Shown here piece by piece: positions 7,441-16,928 of a stretch of 64,000 nt of DNA; position 1 is the first letter of the stretch; every line of letters begins with the position of its first letter. Source of the stretch: Bacteroidota bacterium (GTDB taxonomy: Bacteria; Bacteroidota; Bacteroidia; Bacteroidales; Prolixibacteraceae); assembly GCA_023412195.1 (NCBI GenBank), contig JAEYNZ010000070.1, positions 28,882 through 92,881 of the forward strand, given 5' to 3'. The notes below the pieces were generated by a model. The model saw only the letters and a list, made by a program, of their open reading frames with translations, had not been told where the DNA came from and made no database searches. The translations under genes were made by a program, and so were the position numbers.

Positions 7441-8304
7441 TTACGCTTTCACATGCTCCTCTGCCCTGTACGAACTTCTTACAAGCGGTGAACTTTCCAC
7501 GAATTTAAATCCTTTGGCGAGTCCAATCTTGCGGTATTCAGCAAACTGTTCCGGAGTTATATATTCCACAACAGGCATATGGGTGGCAGTGGGTGCCAGG
7601 TATTGCCCGATTGTCATCACCTTGCAGCCTGCTTCCAGAAGGTCGTCCATTGTTTGCAGCACCTCTTCGGGGGTTTCTCCAAGTCCCAGCATGATGCCCG
7701 ATTTGGCAATCTTATAGTTTTGAGAAATGTATCTGACTACATCAAGGCTGCGCCTGTATTTTGAGGCGAACCTGACGAAGGGAGTCAGCCGTTCAACGGT
7801 TTCCAGGTTATGGGATATCACATCAGGTCCGGCATCAATGACCTGCTGTATCAGTTCAGTTTTCCCCCTGAAGTCGGGGATCAGTACCTCTATACGTGTG
7901 TCAGGGTTTACCCTTTTCACTTCAGTAATGGTACGTGCCCAGATTTCAGCGCCCTGGTCGTCGAGGTCATCGCGGTCGACCGAAGTAATAACGCAATGCT
8001 TCACCCCCATTACACGCACTGATTCCGCTAATTTTTCAGGTTCCTTCAGGTCAGGGGCCAGGGGTTTGCCGCTTTTCACGGCGCAGAACTTGCACCTGCG
8101 GGTACAGATATCTCCCAGGATCATGAAAGTGGCTGTGCCACGGCTCCAGCAATCGCCAATGTTGGGGCAGTTTCCGCTGGTGCAGATGGTATGCAGTCCA
8201 TGCTTTTCAACCAGGTTCTTGACCATGGAATAGTTTTCCCCTTTGGGCATCTTCATCTTCATCCACTTCGGCAGCCTTTGCCGCTCTTTCAACTCGTGCG
8301 CCAT
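7441..8304 (-). CDS. lipA: Lipoyl synthase LipA
   Basis: 287-residue radical-SAM enzyme that inserts two sulfurs into the octanoyl chain of lipoyl domains. Both iron-sulfur sites are complete: the auxiliary cluster Cys41-x4-Cys46-x5-Cys52 and the radical-SAM Cys67-x3-Cys71-x2-Cys74. The C-terminal RSSY motif that ligates the auxiliary cluster is present in VRSSYRAEEH. It is the first gene of the set lipA - small gene - lipB - EEP protein and has a well-formed promoter 18 bases upstream. Confidence 0.98.
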   Translation of the reverse strand: MAHELKERQRLPKWMKMKMPKGENYSMVKNLVEKHGLHTICTSGNCPNIGDCWSRGTATFMILGDICTRRCKFCAVKSGKPLAPDLKEPEKLAESVRVMGVKHCVITSVDRDDLDDQGAEIWARTITEVKRVNPDTRIEVLIPDFRGKTELIQQVIDAGPDVISHNLETVERLTPFVRFASKYRRSLDVVRYISQNYKIAKSGIMLGLGETPEEVLQTMDDLLEAGCKVMTIGQYLAPTATHMPVVEYITPEQFAEYRKIGLAKGFKFVESSPLVRSSYRAEEHVKA

Positions 8305-8321
8305 AACAAATCAATTTTGTA

Positions 8322-8353
8322 CAAAAGTAACCTTAACCTGAATAACTGACAAA
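8322..8353 (-). promoter_or_regulatory. Housekeeping promoter of lipA (TTTG-N20-TACTTTTG)
   Basis: On the minus strand a -33 TTTG (complement of 8350-8353) is followed after 20 bases by TACTTTTG (complement of 8322-8329). This matches the Bacteroidota sigma consensus in both boxes and spacing. The predicted leader to the lipA ATG is under 18 bases. Confidence 0.75.
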
Positions 8354-8442
8354 TTTATGATATAACTGTGCCACTGACATCAGCTTTGAAATTTGTTCTA
8401 TGTTAAAAATACCTTAAAGAACCGTATTATGGTTTTACATGT

Positions 8443-8450
8443 TATTTTTG
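8443..8450 (+). promoter_or_regulatory. -7 box (TATTTTTG) of the TPR gene
   Basis: Exact TAnnTTTG match ending five bases before ATG 8455, so that ATG would lie at or before the transcription start. This favours the in-frame ATG at 8470. Confidence 0.5.
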
Positions 8451-8469
8451 TAATATGATAAAACAGAGT

Positions 8470-10362
8470 ATGAAGTTTATTGTTCCCCTCATCTTCCTGG
8501 TCTTTGGCCTGCAGGGCATACAGGCACAGGACCGGCAGAATGATATCCAGACTACAACCAACCTGGCCATAGCCTTTTACAATGCCAGAGATTTTGAAAA
8601 GGCAGCTCCGTTGCTGCTTGAGGCATACAATCTTTCGAAAAACGGATATTATTTCAGGCTATACCTTTCGTCTCTTGTCGAACTTCAGCGGTTTGACGAG
8701 GCAGGGGAACAGATTCAGAAGGAGATAAAAAAGCAGAAGACTCCAAATCCCGAGCTTTATATTCACTGGGGTTACTTGCTAAAGGCGGGCAGGAACCATG
8801 ATGAATCACAAAAGAAATACGAACAGGCGATTGAATCCATACCTGCCAATATGGGTAATTACCTGAATGTTGCAAATACATTCCAGCAGTGGCAGGAGTA
8901 CGAGTGGGCAAAAAAGGTTTACCTGAAAGGCCGGGAGGTATTTCCAGGAGAACAATTCAGCTATGAGCTGGCCAGAATGAACCTTTACCTGCGCAATTTT
9001 GATGAGATGATGGAAGAGTACCTAAACCTTGTACGGCAGGATGCAGGTCAGCTCAAGCGGGTGGAAAGTGCACTTGCATCCGCCATGCAGATCGATGTTG
9101 ACAATGGATTACGCAGCAATTTCAGGGCTCAGGTGCTGAAACGGATCCAGGCCGAACCCAATGTGATTGCCTACAACCGGCTGCTCATCTGGTTCTTTCT
9201 CCAAGAAAAACAGTTTGCAGGGGCATTAAGGCAATCCATTGCCCTCGACCGGAGAACCGGCGAAGAAGATACCCAGATATTCCAGCTGGGCCAGATGGCG
9301 CTCAACAACAAAATGTACGATGATGCGGAAAGAGCCTATGGGTATATCACTCAAAAGGGTGAAAGCAATCCTTTATATATTCCTGCCTTCGTTCAGAACC
9401 TTCATGCCTCTTACCTCCGCTTTACCACAGGTGGTGCAGAAGCACAGACCGACGGCAGGCAGCTTTCTGAAAAATTCAGCAGCGGACTTGAGATGCTGGG
9501 CTTTCATTCAGGAACATTGGCGCTGATAAACGATTATGCCCACCTGCTTGCATTTTACCTGAACGAAATTGAAAGCGCAATAGCAGTGCTGGAAAAAGGA
9601 CTTGAAATACAACGGCTTAAACCCGAAGAAGCGGGAATGCTGAAAACTGAAATGGCTGATATTTATGTTTATGCAGGTGACCCATGGGAAGCCACCCTGC
9701 TCTATTCGCAGGTTATCGATGCCAACAAAACCAATTCGCTGGGCGACGAGGTAAAACTGAAAAAGGCAAGGCTGGGATATTATATGGGCAACTTCAGCTG
9801 GGCCAAAGCTCAGCTTGATGTGCTGAAGGCAAGTACATCAAAGCTTACAGCCAATGATGCCATGGAACTTTCGATGCTGATCGGCAACAACCTCAACCTC
9901 GATACATCTGCTGTTCCGTTGCAGATGTTTGCCCGTGCCGACCTGCTGTTCTTCCGGAATAAGGAAGCAGAAGCGCTGGCCACGCTGGATTCCATAGCTG
10001 AATTGTTTCCATACCATTCCCTGTCGGACAATATTTTATACAGAAAAGCCCTTGTAGAAACCGACCGGAATAATTTTGAGGTTGCAGCTGAATACCTTCA
10101 GGAAATAACGGATAATTACAGGTTCGGGCTTCTGGCCGATGATGCCTTATATATGCTTGCTGAATTGTACAATTACCAGCTTGGCGACAAGGAGAAAGCA
10201 AAAGAGCTATACAGGGAAATGCTAACGCGGCACCCGGGAAGTGTTTTCACAGAAGAATCACGCGGGAAGTTCAGGGAGCTGCGGCAGGTATATCCCGATG
10301 TACTGAAAGATCCGCAGCAGGAGATCATCATTCAGGACAGCATTCCGGATGAATTCAACTAA
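8470..10362 (+). CDS. Periplasmic tetratricopeptide-repeat protein
   Basis: 630 residues from ATG 8470 (635 from ATG 8455). The N-terminus MKFIVPLIFLVFGLQGIQAQ is a signal peptide. The rest is built from helical TPR-like repeats over most of the length, with clear units near the start (FYNARDFEKAAPLLLEAY) and end (YNYQLGDKEKAKELYREML). Such proteins act as scaffolds for envelope complexes; no catalytic domain is visible. The gene overlaps the following EamA transporter by 14 bases, so the two are translated from one message. The 8470 start is chosen because the -7 box is too close to 8455 and because it begins directly at the signal peptide. Confidence 0.85.
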   Translation: MKFIVPLIFLVFGLQGIQAQDRQNDIQTTTNLAIAFYNARDFEKAAPLLLEAYNLSKNGYYFRLYLSSLVELQRFDEAGEQIQKEIKKQKTPNPELYIHWGYLLKAGRNHDESQKKYEQAIESIPANMGNYLNVANTFQQWQEYEWAKKVYLKGREVFPGEQFSYELARMNLYLRNFDEMMEEYLNLVRQDAGQLKRVESALASAMQIDVDNGLRSNFRAQVLKRIQAEPNVIAYNRLLIWFFLQEKQFAGALRQSIALDRRTGEEDTQIFQLGQMALNNKMYDDAERAYGYITQKGESNPLYIPAFVQNLHASYLRFTTGGAEAQTDGRQLSEKFSSGLEMLGFHSGTLALINDYAHLLAFYLNEIESAIAVLEKGLEIQRLKPEEAGMLKTEMADIYVYAGDPWEATLLYSQVIDANKTNSLGDEVKLKKARLGYYMGNFSWAKAQLDVLKASTSKLTANDAMELSMLIGNNLNLDTSAVPLQMFARADLLFFRNKEAEALATLDSIAELFPYHSLSDNILYRKALVETDRNNFEVAAEYLQEITDNYRFGLLADDALYMLAELYNYQLGDKEKAKELYREMLTRHPGSVFTEESRGKFRELRQVYPDVLKDPQQEIIIQDSIPDEFN

Positions 10363-11251
10363 AAAGTCGTACCTGTATGCCGGATTTGCAGTGGCCATGT
10401 GGGCAACAGTGGCTACAGCCTTTAAGCTTGGACTGGCAGAACTAAGCGCCCTCCAGCTTATATTTTATGCTTCGGTTACCACCGTGGTGGTGCTTTTTGT
10501 CATTTTGCTGATGCAGGGAAAACTTCCCCGGCTGGCACAGCAGTCGCGGAACCAGTGGCTGTACTCCATGTTCCTGGGAGCATTCAATCCCGTGTTTTAT
10601 TACCTGGTCCTGCTTAAAGCCTATTCATTACTGCCCGCACAGCTTGCACAGCCCCTGAATATGGTATGGCCTATAGTTCTGTCGCTGCTTTCGGTGCCGC
10701 TCCTGGGACAGAAAATAGGAAAATGGAGCATTGTTGGTTTGTTTGTCAGCTTTATTGGGGTGATCTTCATTTCATCGCAGGGAGGACTGGACGGCTTCAG
10801 GAATACAAGTCTTACAGGAGTGCTGCTGGCGTTGGGAAGCTCAGTGTTCTGGTCGCTGTACTGGATCCTGAATGCCCGCGACAACCGGGATGCCGTGGTA
10901 AAGCTTTTCCTCAATTTTTTGTTCGGACTGGTGTTCCTGACAATTGGCATGTACCTGTTCTCCGACTTCAGGGTTCCTGTAGGAACAGGATTTTTTGCAG
11001 CCATCTATGTTGGCCTGTTTGAAGTGGGCATCACCTATGTGTTCTGGATGAAGGCCATGCAGTTGAGTACCAACAACGCCCGTATAGGAAACCTTGTTTT
11101 TCTGACACCTTTTCTTTCGCTGATCTTTATCCGGTTTATTTTAAAAGAAACACTGTTTGCAACCACCTTTATGGGTCTGGCTTTCATTGTTGCAGGGATA
11201 TTTGTACAGCAGTTCGACAGAAAGAAGGTGGTGGTGAGGGGAAAAAGTTGA
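10349..11251 (+). CDS. EamA/DMT-family inner-membrane transporter
   Basis: 300 residues with about ten hydrophobic segments and the internal duplication typical of drug/metabolite transporters (two five-helix halves, the second from about residue 150). Family features include PLNMVWPIVLSLLSVPLLGQK and, near the end, FLTPFLSLIFIRFIL. These proteins export small metabolites such as amino acids; the substrate is unknown. The start lies inside the end of the TPR gene, indicating translational coupling. The protein ends in a basic cytoplasmic tail. Confidence 0.9.
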   Translation: MNSTKKSYLYAGFAVAMWATVATAFKLGLAELSALQLIFYASVTTVVVLFVILLMQGKLPRLAQQSRNQWLYSMFLGAFNPVFYYLVLLKAYSLLPAQLAQPLNMVWPIVLSLLSVPLLGQKIGKWSIVGLFVSFIGVIFISSQGGLDGFRNTSLTGVLLALGSSVFWSLYWILNARDNRDAVVKLFLNFLFGLVFLTIGMYLFSDFRVPVGTGFFAAIYVGLFEVGITYVFWMKAMQLSTNNARIGNLVFLTPFLSLIFIRFILKETLFATTFMGLAFIVAGIFVQQFDRKKVVVRGKS

Positions 11252-11514
11252 TTTAATTAATGTACAGTTTTCTTTGTTATTCTGAGGCAGATTAATCTGA
11301 GAACTTTAATGACATTAAGGACCTTAAGGTCGAAGGCAGGATAAAGATTTAAGCTGCTGGTAAGAAGATTTGGCCAAAGCGTGAAATGAGAAGTGCAAAC
11401 TGTGAACCGATATTCTTAATAATTCATATGCATACTGATTTCATCCTATTATTTTTAGAATGCTTAATTAAATATTACACCATCAATTTTTTGTATTTTT
11501 ACCAAAAATAAAGT

Positions 11515-11742
11515 ATGACATTTGAAAAAACATATACAATTCCAAAAGATCACAGATTAATCATTCAGTTACCTGAAAGATTTAAATCAAGAAAACAAGT
11601 GAAAGTTATCATAGAAGATATAGATGATAACCGGATTGAAAAAATTAATTTGCTTAAAAAGGCTGCTCAGGACCCATTATTTCTGTCAGATATAAATGAG
11701 ACAATGGATGATTTCAAGGATTCTGATAATGACCTGAAATGA
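11515..11742 (+). CDS. Putative antitoxin of a MazF-type pair
   Basis: 75 residues. The N-terminal part (FEKTYTIPKDHRLIIQLPE) suggests a short beta-rich DNA-binding or dimerisation domain, followed by an acidic, helical tail ending DDFKDSDNDLK, the usual toxin-neutralising layout. Its stop overlaps the start of the MazF-like gene by four bases (ATGA), the arrangement normal for toxin-antitoxin operons. The family is not certain from sequence; the antitoxin role is inferred from the partner. Confidence 0.75.
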   Translation: MTFEKTYTIPKDHRLIIQLPERFKSRKQVKVIIEDIDDNRIEKINLLKKAAQDPLFLSDINETMDDFKDSDNDLK

Positions 11743-12104
11743 AATATGCAAAGTGGAGTATTATGAGGGCAAATCTTGATCCTGTTATTGGTTCAGAACA
11801 GGGAAAATCAAGACCAGTTGTCATCATTAGTGAAAATGATATAAATGAAGTACTGAATATTGTTAACATTATTCCCTTGACAACAAGAAAACCAAATCGG
11901 GCAATTTATCCAAATGAAACATTTTTGACGGGTCAAGAATCTGGACTTGAAAATGATTCTATTGCTCTCTGCCATCAAATAAGGACAATTGATAAAAAAA
12001 GATTATCAAAATATTATGGTGAAATTACAGATAAAACAATACGTGAAAATATTGTAGAAGCTTTATGTTTTCAACTGGGAATAAATTGTATTCCTGGCAA
12101 CTGA
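11739..12104 (+). CDS. MazF/PemK-type mRNA interferase toxin
   Basis: 121 residues matching the MazF/PemK fold: N-terminal WSIMRANLDPVIGSEQGKSR, then RPVVIISEND, a central NIIPLTT strand, and the late IALCHQIRTIDKKRLSK block. The GSEQxKSRP segment and the Thr/Ser after IIPL correspond to the RNA-cleaving site. It should cut specific mRNA sequences when the antitoxin is lost. It is coupled to the antitoxin by a four-base overlap. Both genes are AT-rich compared with neighbouring ruvC and the EamA gene, which suits mobile origin. Confidence 0.9.
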   Translation: MKYAKWSIMRANLDPVIGSEQGKSRPVVIISENDINEVLNIVNIIPLTTRKPNRAIYPNETFLTGQESGLENDSIALCHQIRTIDKKRLSKYYGEITDKTIRENIVEALCFQLGINCIPGN

Positions 12105-12301
12105 CACTTACATTTATTTTGTTTCCTATTAATCGGATAACACAAACATGCACCCTGATTATTTGAAAAATCATTTAGTCTTACTTACTTCCTAAATGTT
12201 AAACCCTGTAATCACAATAAATGTGTTATATGAATAGATTTATTAATTTTAACAACAGGTAGTTGGATATCGATTAAATTCATAAGATAGAACAAATAGA
12301 G

Positions 12302-12457
12302 ATGCTAAATACGGAAGAAGATCAAAATACAATTCAGCCGGTTATTAAAGTAAGAAAAAATTGGGATAAAGCTTTTGAAAAAATGGCCTTATCCGGAGTT
12401 GACAATCTTTTGATCGATGATATTTTTGAAGATGAAAATCTGGATTCATGGAAATAA
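12302..12457 (+). CDS. Short orphan protein resembling the C-terminal half of a MazE/AbrB-type antitoxin
   Basis: 51 residues, MLNTEEDQNTIQPVIKVRKN and onward, ending DDIFEDENLDSWK. The stretch KVRKNWDKAFEKMALSG followed by an acidic end resembles the toxin-binding tail of Bacteroidota MazE-like antitoxins, while the N-terminal AbrB DNA-binding domain is missing. A further ATG at 12447 overlaps its stop as a toxin gene would, and the following codons (frame MEIIQ, stop, RFLVVKLHLPP) vaguely resemble a MazF start interrupted by a stop. I read the locus as a decayed second mazEF, but a small free-standing gene is also possible. Confidence 0.45.
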   Translation: MLNTEEDQNTIQPVIKVRKNWDKAFEKMALSGVDNLLIDDIFEDENLDSWK

Positions 12458-12727
12458 TACAATAACGATTCCTGGTGGTTAAACTTCATCTTCCACCAGT
12501 TCGTGCCCTCGAACTATTTTTGATTATACCCGCAAATTGCTTTCTCTAAATATTACAGTAATACTATTTTTATCTCCTTTTTTTAGAAAGAACTCCGGTT
12601 CCTGATTATTTTTGTCAGGCGGCCCTGCGTAATCCTGAATGGACTTTCTATATAAGTTAATCAGGTGGCAGGAACTGATAACTTACAATTAGAATTTTCT
12701 CAACATTGGAAAAACAGACCTATTTAA

Positions 12728-13282
12728 ATGGACCCAAAACCACTTAAGATACTGGGCATCGACCCCGGAACAACCGTTACAGGGTATGGGCTGATTGAAA
12801 TCCGCAATAAAAAGCCGGTCATCCTGAATATGGGAACCCTGGTGCCGGCAAAGTTTTCAGACCATTACCAGCGGCTGAAGCACCTTCATGAAAGGTCGCT
12901 TCACCTCATTGAAGAGTACCGCCCGGATGTGCTTGCCATTGAAGCGCCGTTCTATGGCAAGAACGTGCAGTCGATGCTGAAGCTTGGCCGCGGGCAGGGG
13001 GTGATTATGGCAGCTGCCCTGTTTCATTCGGTTCCGATATGCGAGTATGCTCCGCTGCTTGTTAAGCAATCCATAACGGGTATGGGACGTGCCTCCAAGG
13101 AACAGGTTAAATACTTCCTGCAGAAGGTTTACAACCTTACCGACCTGGACCAGGCGCTCGATGCCACTGATGCCGTGGCCGTTGCCATCTGCCATTTCAT
13201 TCAGCAGGGGAAACCACAGAAAAACAAGGAGTTTAAAAACTGGGGCGATTTTGTAAAGAAGAATCCAGGTCGGTTGATGTAG
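12728..13282 (+). CDS. ruvC: Crossover junction endodeoxyribonuclease RuvC
   Basis: 184 residues; resolves Holliday junctions with RuvAB. The four acidic metal-binding residues are in place: Asp12 (GIDPGTT), Glu72 (AIEAPF), Asp145 and Asp148 (ALDATDAVAVA). The central KLGRGQGVI and ASKEQV blocks are typical. Monocistronic, with a 270-base gene-poor region before it and an AT-rich stretch after it. No promoter is recognised with confidence. Confidence 0.97.
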   Translation: MDPKPLKILGIDPGTTVTGYGLIEIRNKKPVILNMGTLVPAKFSDHYQRLKHLHERSLHLIEEYRPDVLAIEAPFYGKNVQSMLKLGRGQGVIMAAALFHSVPICEYAPLLVKQSITGMGRASKEQVKYFLQKVYNLTDLDQALDATDAVAVAICHFIQQGKPQKNKEFKNWGDFVKKNPGRLM

Positions 13283-13821
13283 ATTCAGTATTGGAAGCTC
13301 ATAAAGAAAATTATTTAACCTTTGATTTATCCTGATTAACCTGAAGAAAATTGTTCTATGGCTTTTCTATCATTTTGCATTCCAGTTATGTCAGATCAAA
13401 AGCTGGACAATAATGCATAAATGATTTATTCACGCTTTTCATTAATTGATGCCAAATAAGCTGGTACTCCTAAAGATTTGTCATCCAACTATTCTGTATG
13501 CAATTAATAGCTTATTGTGAAAGCATGAATCAATAAAGTGACATATGTTTTAAAGCATAATATGAATATTCTATTAAATTTTTAACTAATATAGCATTCA
13601 AATACACTACTACTATTAACCAAATGTAGGTTATGCGGCCACCTTAATTTTGAAATACAATAGAATTAATTGATACTTTAGCTTATGAACAGGATCATGA
13701 GCACTCAGTTAATTTTTCCATTAAACCCGGAATGAAAGGAATTAAAAGGTTTTATGAATTTTACAAAAGTTTATTCAGTAAAGTAGAAACTAATCAAATA
13801 TCAATTTTTAAAAATCTTTAA
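13283..13821 (+). other. AT-rich intergenic region with a possible coding remnant
   Basis: 539 bases without a clear gene. An exact TAnnTTTG box (TAATTTTG) lies at 13645-13652. From about 13654 to 13821 one frame is open without an upstream start codon (… LAYEQDHEHSVNFSIKP …) and ends in TAA directly against the ATG at 13822; the only internal ATG (13732) would give 29 residues. It looks like the tail of a lost gene or the long leader of the next one. The first 360 bases show nothing I can name. Confidence 0.35.
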
Positions 13822-14451
13822 ATGAGCAATCACAATTACACCAACAAACAATTTTTGATCGCGATAGTTTTAATGGCTTTAAATTATACTTTAGCCGCAC
13901 AAACAAATGACAGATCAACAAACAGGTATCGTTTTGAAATAGCACTTGATGCTATCCCTTTTTTTAAGGAAACCACATTTGGAGATACCTATATTAAATA
14001 TTTCAGTTATAAGAATGATGAAATAAAAGGGGCTTACAGGTTAAAAATAATTTCTAGTTATAGTTATTTATCACTGCCTGAAAGCGAGTATAAAGAGAAG
14101 AATCATTTTAACCACAACCGGTTGACTCTTGGTTACGAAAAGCATATCAGTTTATTTAATTCTGTTTTTTATTACGGATCTGACCTTTCAGGAAATATAA
14201 TCAGGCAGAAACATGAACCTGCTGATCTTAATGATTACAGAAGTTTAAGTCTGGAAATAATTCCTTTCATGGGGGTGAGAAAACAAATCATTGATTTTTT
14301 ATCATTTTCATTCGAGGCAGGTTGGCATCATTCAGTACAGTATGAAAAAAAAATGAAAGTTGAACCAGTAAATACAAAGCATTCCAGAATAGTATCATAT
14401 ACGATGAGTTCATCTATACCATATGCATTTACAATAAATTACAGATTTTAA
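13822..14451 (+). CDS. Exported protein, probably a small outer-membrane beta-barrel
   Basis: 209 residues. A hydrophobic signal segment (FLIAIVLMALNYTLAAQ) ends near residue 27. The mature part alternates polar and aromatic residues as in beta-strands, and it ends with the pattern FTINYRF, whose terminal Phe is typical of Bam-inserted barrels. No enzyme motif is visible. It is AT-rich like the gene that follows, with 11 bases separating the two, so they are probably co-transcribed. Function unknown. Confidence 0.6.
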   Translation: MSNHNYTNKQFLIAIVLMALNYTLAAQTNDRSTNRYRFEIALDAIPFFKETTFGDTYIKYFSYKNDEIKGAYRLKIISSYSYLSLPESEYKEKNHFNHNRLTLGYEKHISLFNSVFYYGSDLSGNIIRQKHEPADLNDYRSLSLEIIPFMGVRKQIIDFLSFSFEAGWHHSVQYEKKMKVEPVNTKHSRIVSYTMSSSIPYAFTINYRF

Positions 14452-14462
14452 AAAGTTTTATT

Positions 14463-16221
14463 ATGACTAGAATTATTATGATAATGATGTTATTCATGCC
14501 TACCTTACTTTTAAAGGGGGCAGACTATACAAATCATTAAAGGTGAAAACGTTCCTGATATTGTTTGCGATAGCACAGAATATATTTATAAAATAAGGTA
14601 CACAGTACCGTCTATAAATTGGAATTTAATTATTTCCTCAGAGTTAGGTTCAATAGATATTAAAAAGACTGTTAATGAAAATGGAGAAATAATTGTTACA
14701 AATAGATGGAATGCAACTACGAATTCAAATCTGGGGAAATTAAAGGCAAAATTAACTAAAATAAATACTAGTATTGAAACAGAAATAGATGTAACAATAA
14801 AATCTATTAAACATTTAGAACCTACAATTACTCCTTATAATCCAGGAGGAGGTGTGTTAACAATTTCACCATGTGAAGGAGGTCAAATTTCTTTAGAAGT
14901 TCCAAGATTAGATGTACCAGGCACAGGAACATTTAATCCAGAAAAAGTAAATGAATACCTATGGACTCTTCCTTCAGGGTGGTCAATGAACGGCCAAACC
15001 AGTAATGGTTCAAATGAAATTTTAGGAAATTATTACACTACAATTACATATCCAGCTTCTGCTGTTGGAGGAAGTATCAAAGTAAGAGGTTATCATAATG
15101 TTTCAGCTTGTTCTGATGGTATCCAAACTAGTAAATCATCAACACCAATAACAGTAGTGCGTGATGTAAATTGGGTTTTAACATCAAGTCATTCATATTT
15201 TTTATGTGGTGATACAAATCCGATCACTTTTACATTGACATCTAATCCATCGGCTGGGTGTGCAGTTTATTACTGGAACAATAATCCTAATTCGTCAACT
15301 TCCAATTCATTTGTTGTTACTCCTGGAAATACTGATGTTACTGTAACAGTAAAAGCGGTTTATGGTGGTAAAGAAGTTATAAAATCAATTACAGTACCAG
15401 TTAAATCATTTGAAAATAATCCTCCTAATATCGATGGTTCGGAAACCATCTGTACTGGAACACAGGATTATTACGTTGATGGATTAAGGACTAATTACAA
15501 TCTAACATGGAATAGCTCTGTGAACATTGAAAAATTAACCTCTTCTGGCAATTCAGCAACCTTCAGAGGCACATCATCTGGCCAAGGATGGATAGGTGCC
15601 ACAATAAACACTCCCTGTGGAGGTACAGTTCCTTTAATGGTAAAAAATGTTTGGGTTGGGCCGCCTATAACACCATCGGAAATTATTCCTTTTTGGAACA
15701 ATGGGATGGAATTTGGCAATGATTCATATTATGATTTTAGAGTAATTCCTCATCCAAGTGCAACATATTACACTTGGGATGTGGATGGAGGTACAATTGT
15801 GGATGGGCAGGGAACTAATCTGATAACTGTAAAAACTCAGAAAGTTTTAGGTGGCAATAATGTTTACTTTAGTGTTGGGGTAAGAGCTGGAAGTATTAAT
15901 TGTGGTGTGAGTAATAGAATATTTCGCACAGGATTTGTAATCTCTGGTACTGGTGGGGCAACTTTATTATTTTCCCCCAATCCTGCAACAGATGAAACAT
16001 CTCTCATAATAGAAAATTATTCAGAAGAAGAAATTATTGATGAAAATTATACCTGGAATCTAGAAATATATTCAGAAATTCAAGGTTTAAAATTAAAGTC
16101 TAATAATTTGAGAGGAAAAAGCACTACAATTAAAACCTCTGGCTGGAAAGATGGGATATATATAGTCAAGGTAAAAACACAAGATCAAATACTAACTGGT
16201 AAATTGGTAATAAAAAGATAA
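14463..16221 (+). pseudogene. T9SS-secreted PKD-like surface protein, frameshifted after the signal peptide
   Basis: ATG 14463 begins a signal peptide (TRIIMIMMLFMPTLLL) that reads into a stop at 14538-14540. One base later in phase, from 14521, the frame QTIQIIKGENVPDIVCDSTE continues unbroken to 16221. Removing one G from the five-G run at 14516-14520 would join the signal peptide to the mature protein (LLLKG-QTIQ). The mature part is about 565 residues of PKD-like/Ig-like beta domains, with a T9SS type A sorting tail at the end (LFSPNPATDETSLIIENY through ILTGKLVIKR). The GTG at 14854 lies inside a domain and is not a natural start. This is a recent one-base frameshift, slippage-based switching, or a sequencing error; the rest of the frame shows no decay. 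Confidence 0.8.
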
Positions 16222-16277
16222 TTTAATGAAGTTCGGAATAAGCACGCGGTATTATTTTCTGAAACAGAATTTTATAC

Positions 16278-16285
16278 TATCTTTG
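16278..16285 (+). promoter_or_regulatory. -7 box (TATCTTTG) of rpsP
   Basis: Exact TAnnTTTG match, 33 bases upstream of the rpsP start. A weak T-rich -33 region (TTTTCT) lies near 16255-16260. Confidence 0.6.
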
Positions 16286-16318
16286 CGGCCACATTTTTAA
16301 AAAAGTAATTAAAGCATT

Positions 16319-16906
16319 ATGCCGGTAAAAATGAGATTAGCGCGGCACGGCCGCAAACGTTATGCTTACTACCACATTGTGGTAGCAGATAGCAGGGCGC
16401 CACGAGATGGCAGGTACATTGAGAGGGTTGGTTCATACAATCCTAACACGAATCCTGCTACAATAGATCTCGATTTCGACAAGGCTTTCGACTGGCTTGT
16501 AAAAGGCGCCCAACCTACCGACACCGTTAAGGCAATTTTGTCTTATAAAGGTGTGCTCTACAAAAAACACCTTATGGGTGGAGTGAAAAAAGGAGCTTTC
16601 ACAGAAGAAGAAGCTCAGAAAAAACTTGACACATGGATGTCAGAAAAAGAAGCACAGATTCAGGCGAAGAAAGAAAAACTTGAAGGTGATGAAAGTGCTG
16701 CCATCAAAAAACAACTTGAGGCTGAATCTAAGCTGAGGGAAGCAAAGGAAGCTGCCATTGCAGCAAAAAATGCTGAACTTGCTGCTGAGGCAAAAGCTGC
16801 TGAACAGGCAGAAAGAGCCGAAGAAGAAAGCAGTGAAGAAGCTCCGGCAGCCGAAACAGAGGCTGAAGGAGAAAATGCACCGGAAGAAAAGGGCGCTGAA
16901 TCATAA
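16319..16906 (+). CDS. rpsP: 30S ribosomal protein S16 with long acidic tail
   Basis: 195 residues. The first ~85 are standard S16 (MPVKMRLARHGRKRYAYYHI, then DSRAPRDGRYIERVGSYNP). The rest is a low-complexity helical extension rich in Ala, Glu and Lys, ending in a strongly acidic Glu/Ala stretch. S16 in most bacteria is 80-90 residues; Bacteroidota often carry such a tail, whose role is not established to my knowledge. It has its own -7 box and a strong intrinsic terminator directly after it, so it can be expressed separately from rimM, its frequent operon partner. Confidence 0.97.
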   Translation: MPVKMRLARHGRKRYAYYHIVVADSRAPRDGRYIERVGSYNPNTNPATIDLDFDKAFDWLVKGAQPTDTVKAILSYKGVLYKKHLMGGVKKGAFTEEEAQKKLDTWMSEKEAQIQAKKEKLEGDESAAIKKQLEAESKLREAKEAAIAAKNAELAAEAKAAEQAERAEEESSEEAPAAETEAEGENAPEEKGAES

Positions 16907-16928
16907 CAGACTTTTTTTCATGCACGAT

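Noticed and set aside
14854..16221. A 455-residue gene starting at GTG 14854
   Set aside because: The frame is coding-like back to 14521 and pairs with a signal peptide one base out of phase, so the GTG lies inside a domain of a frameshifted gene.
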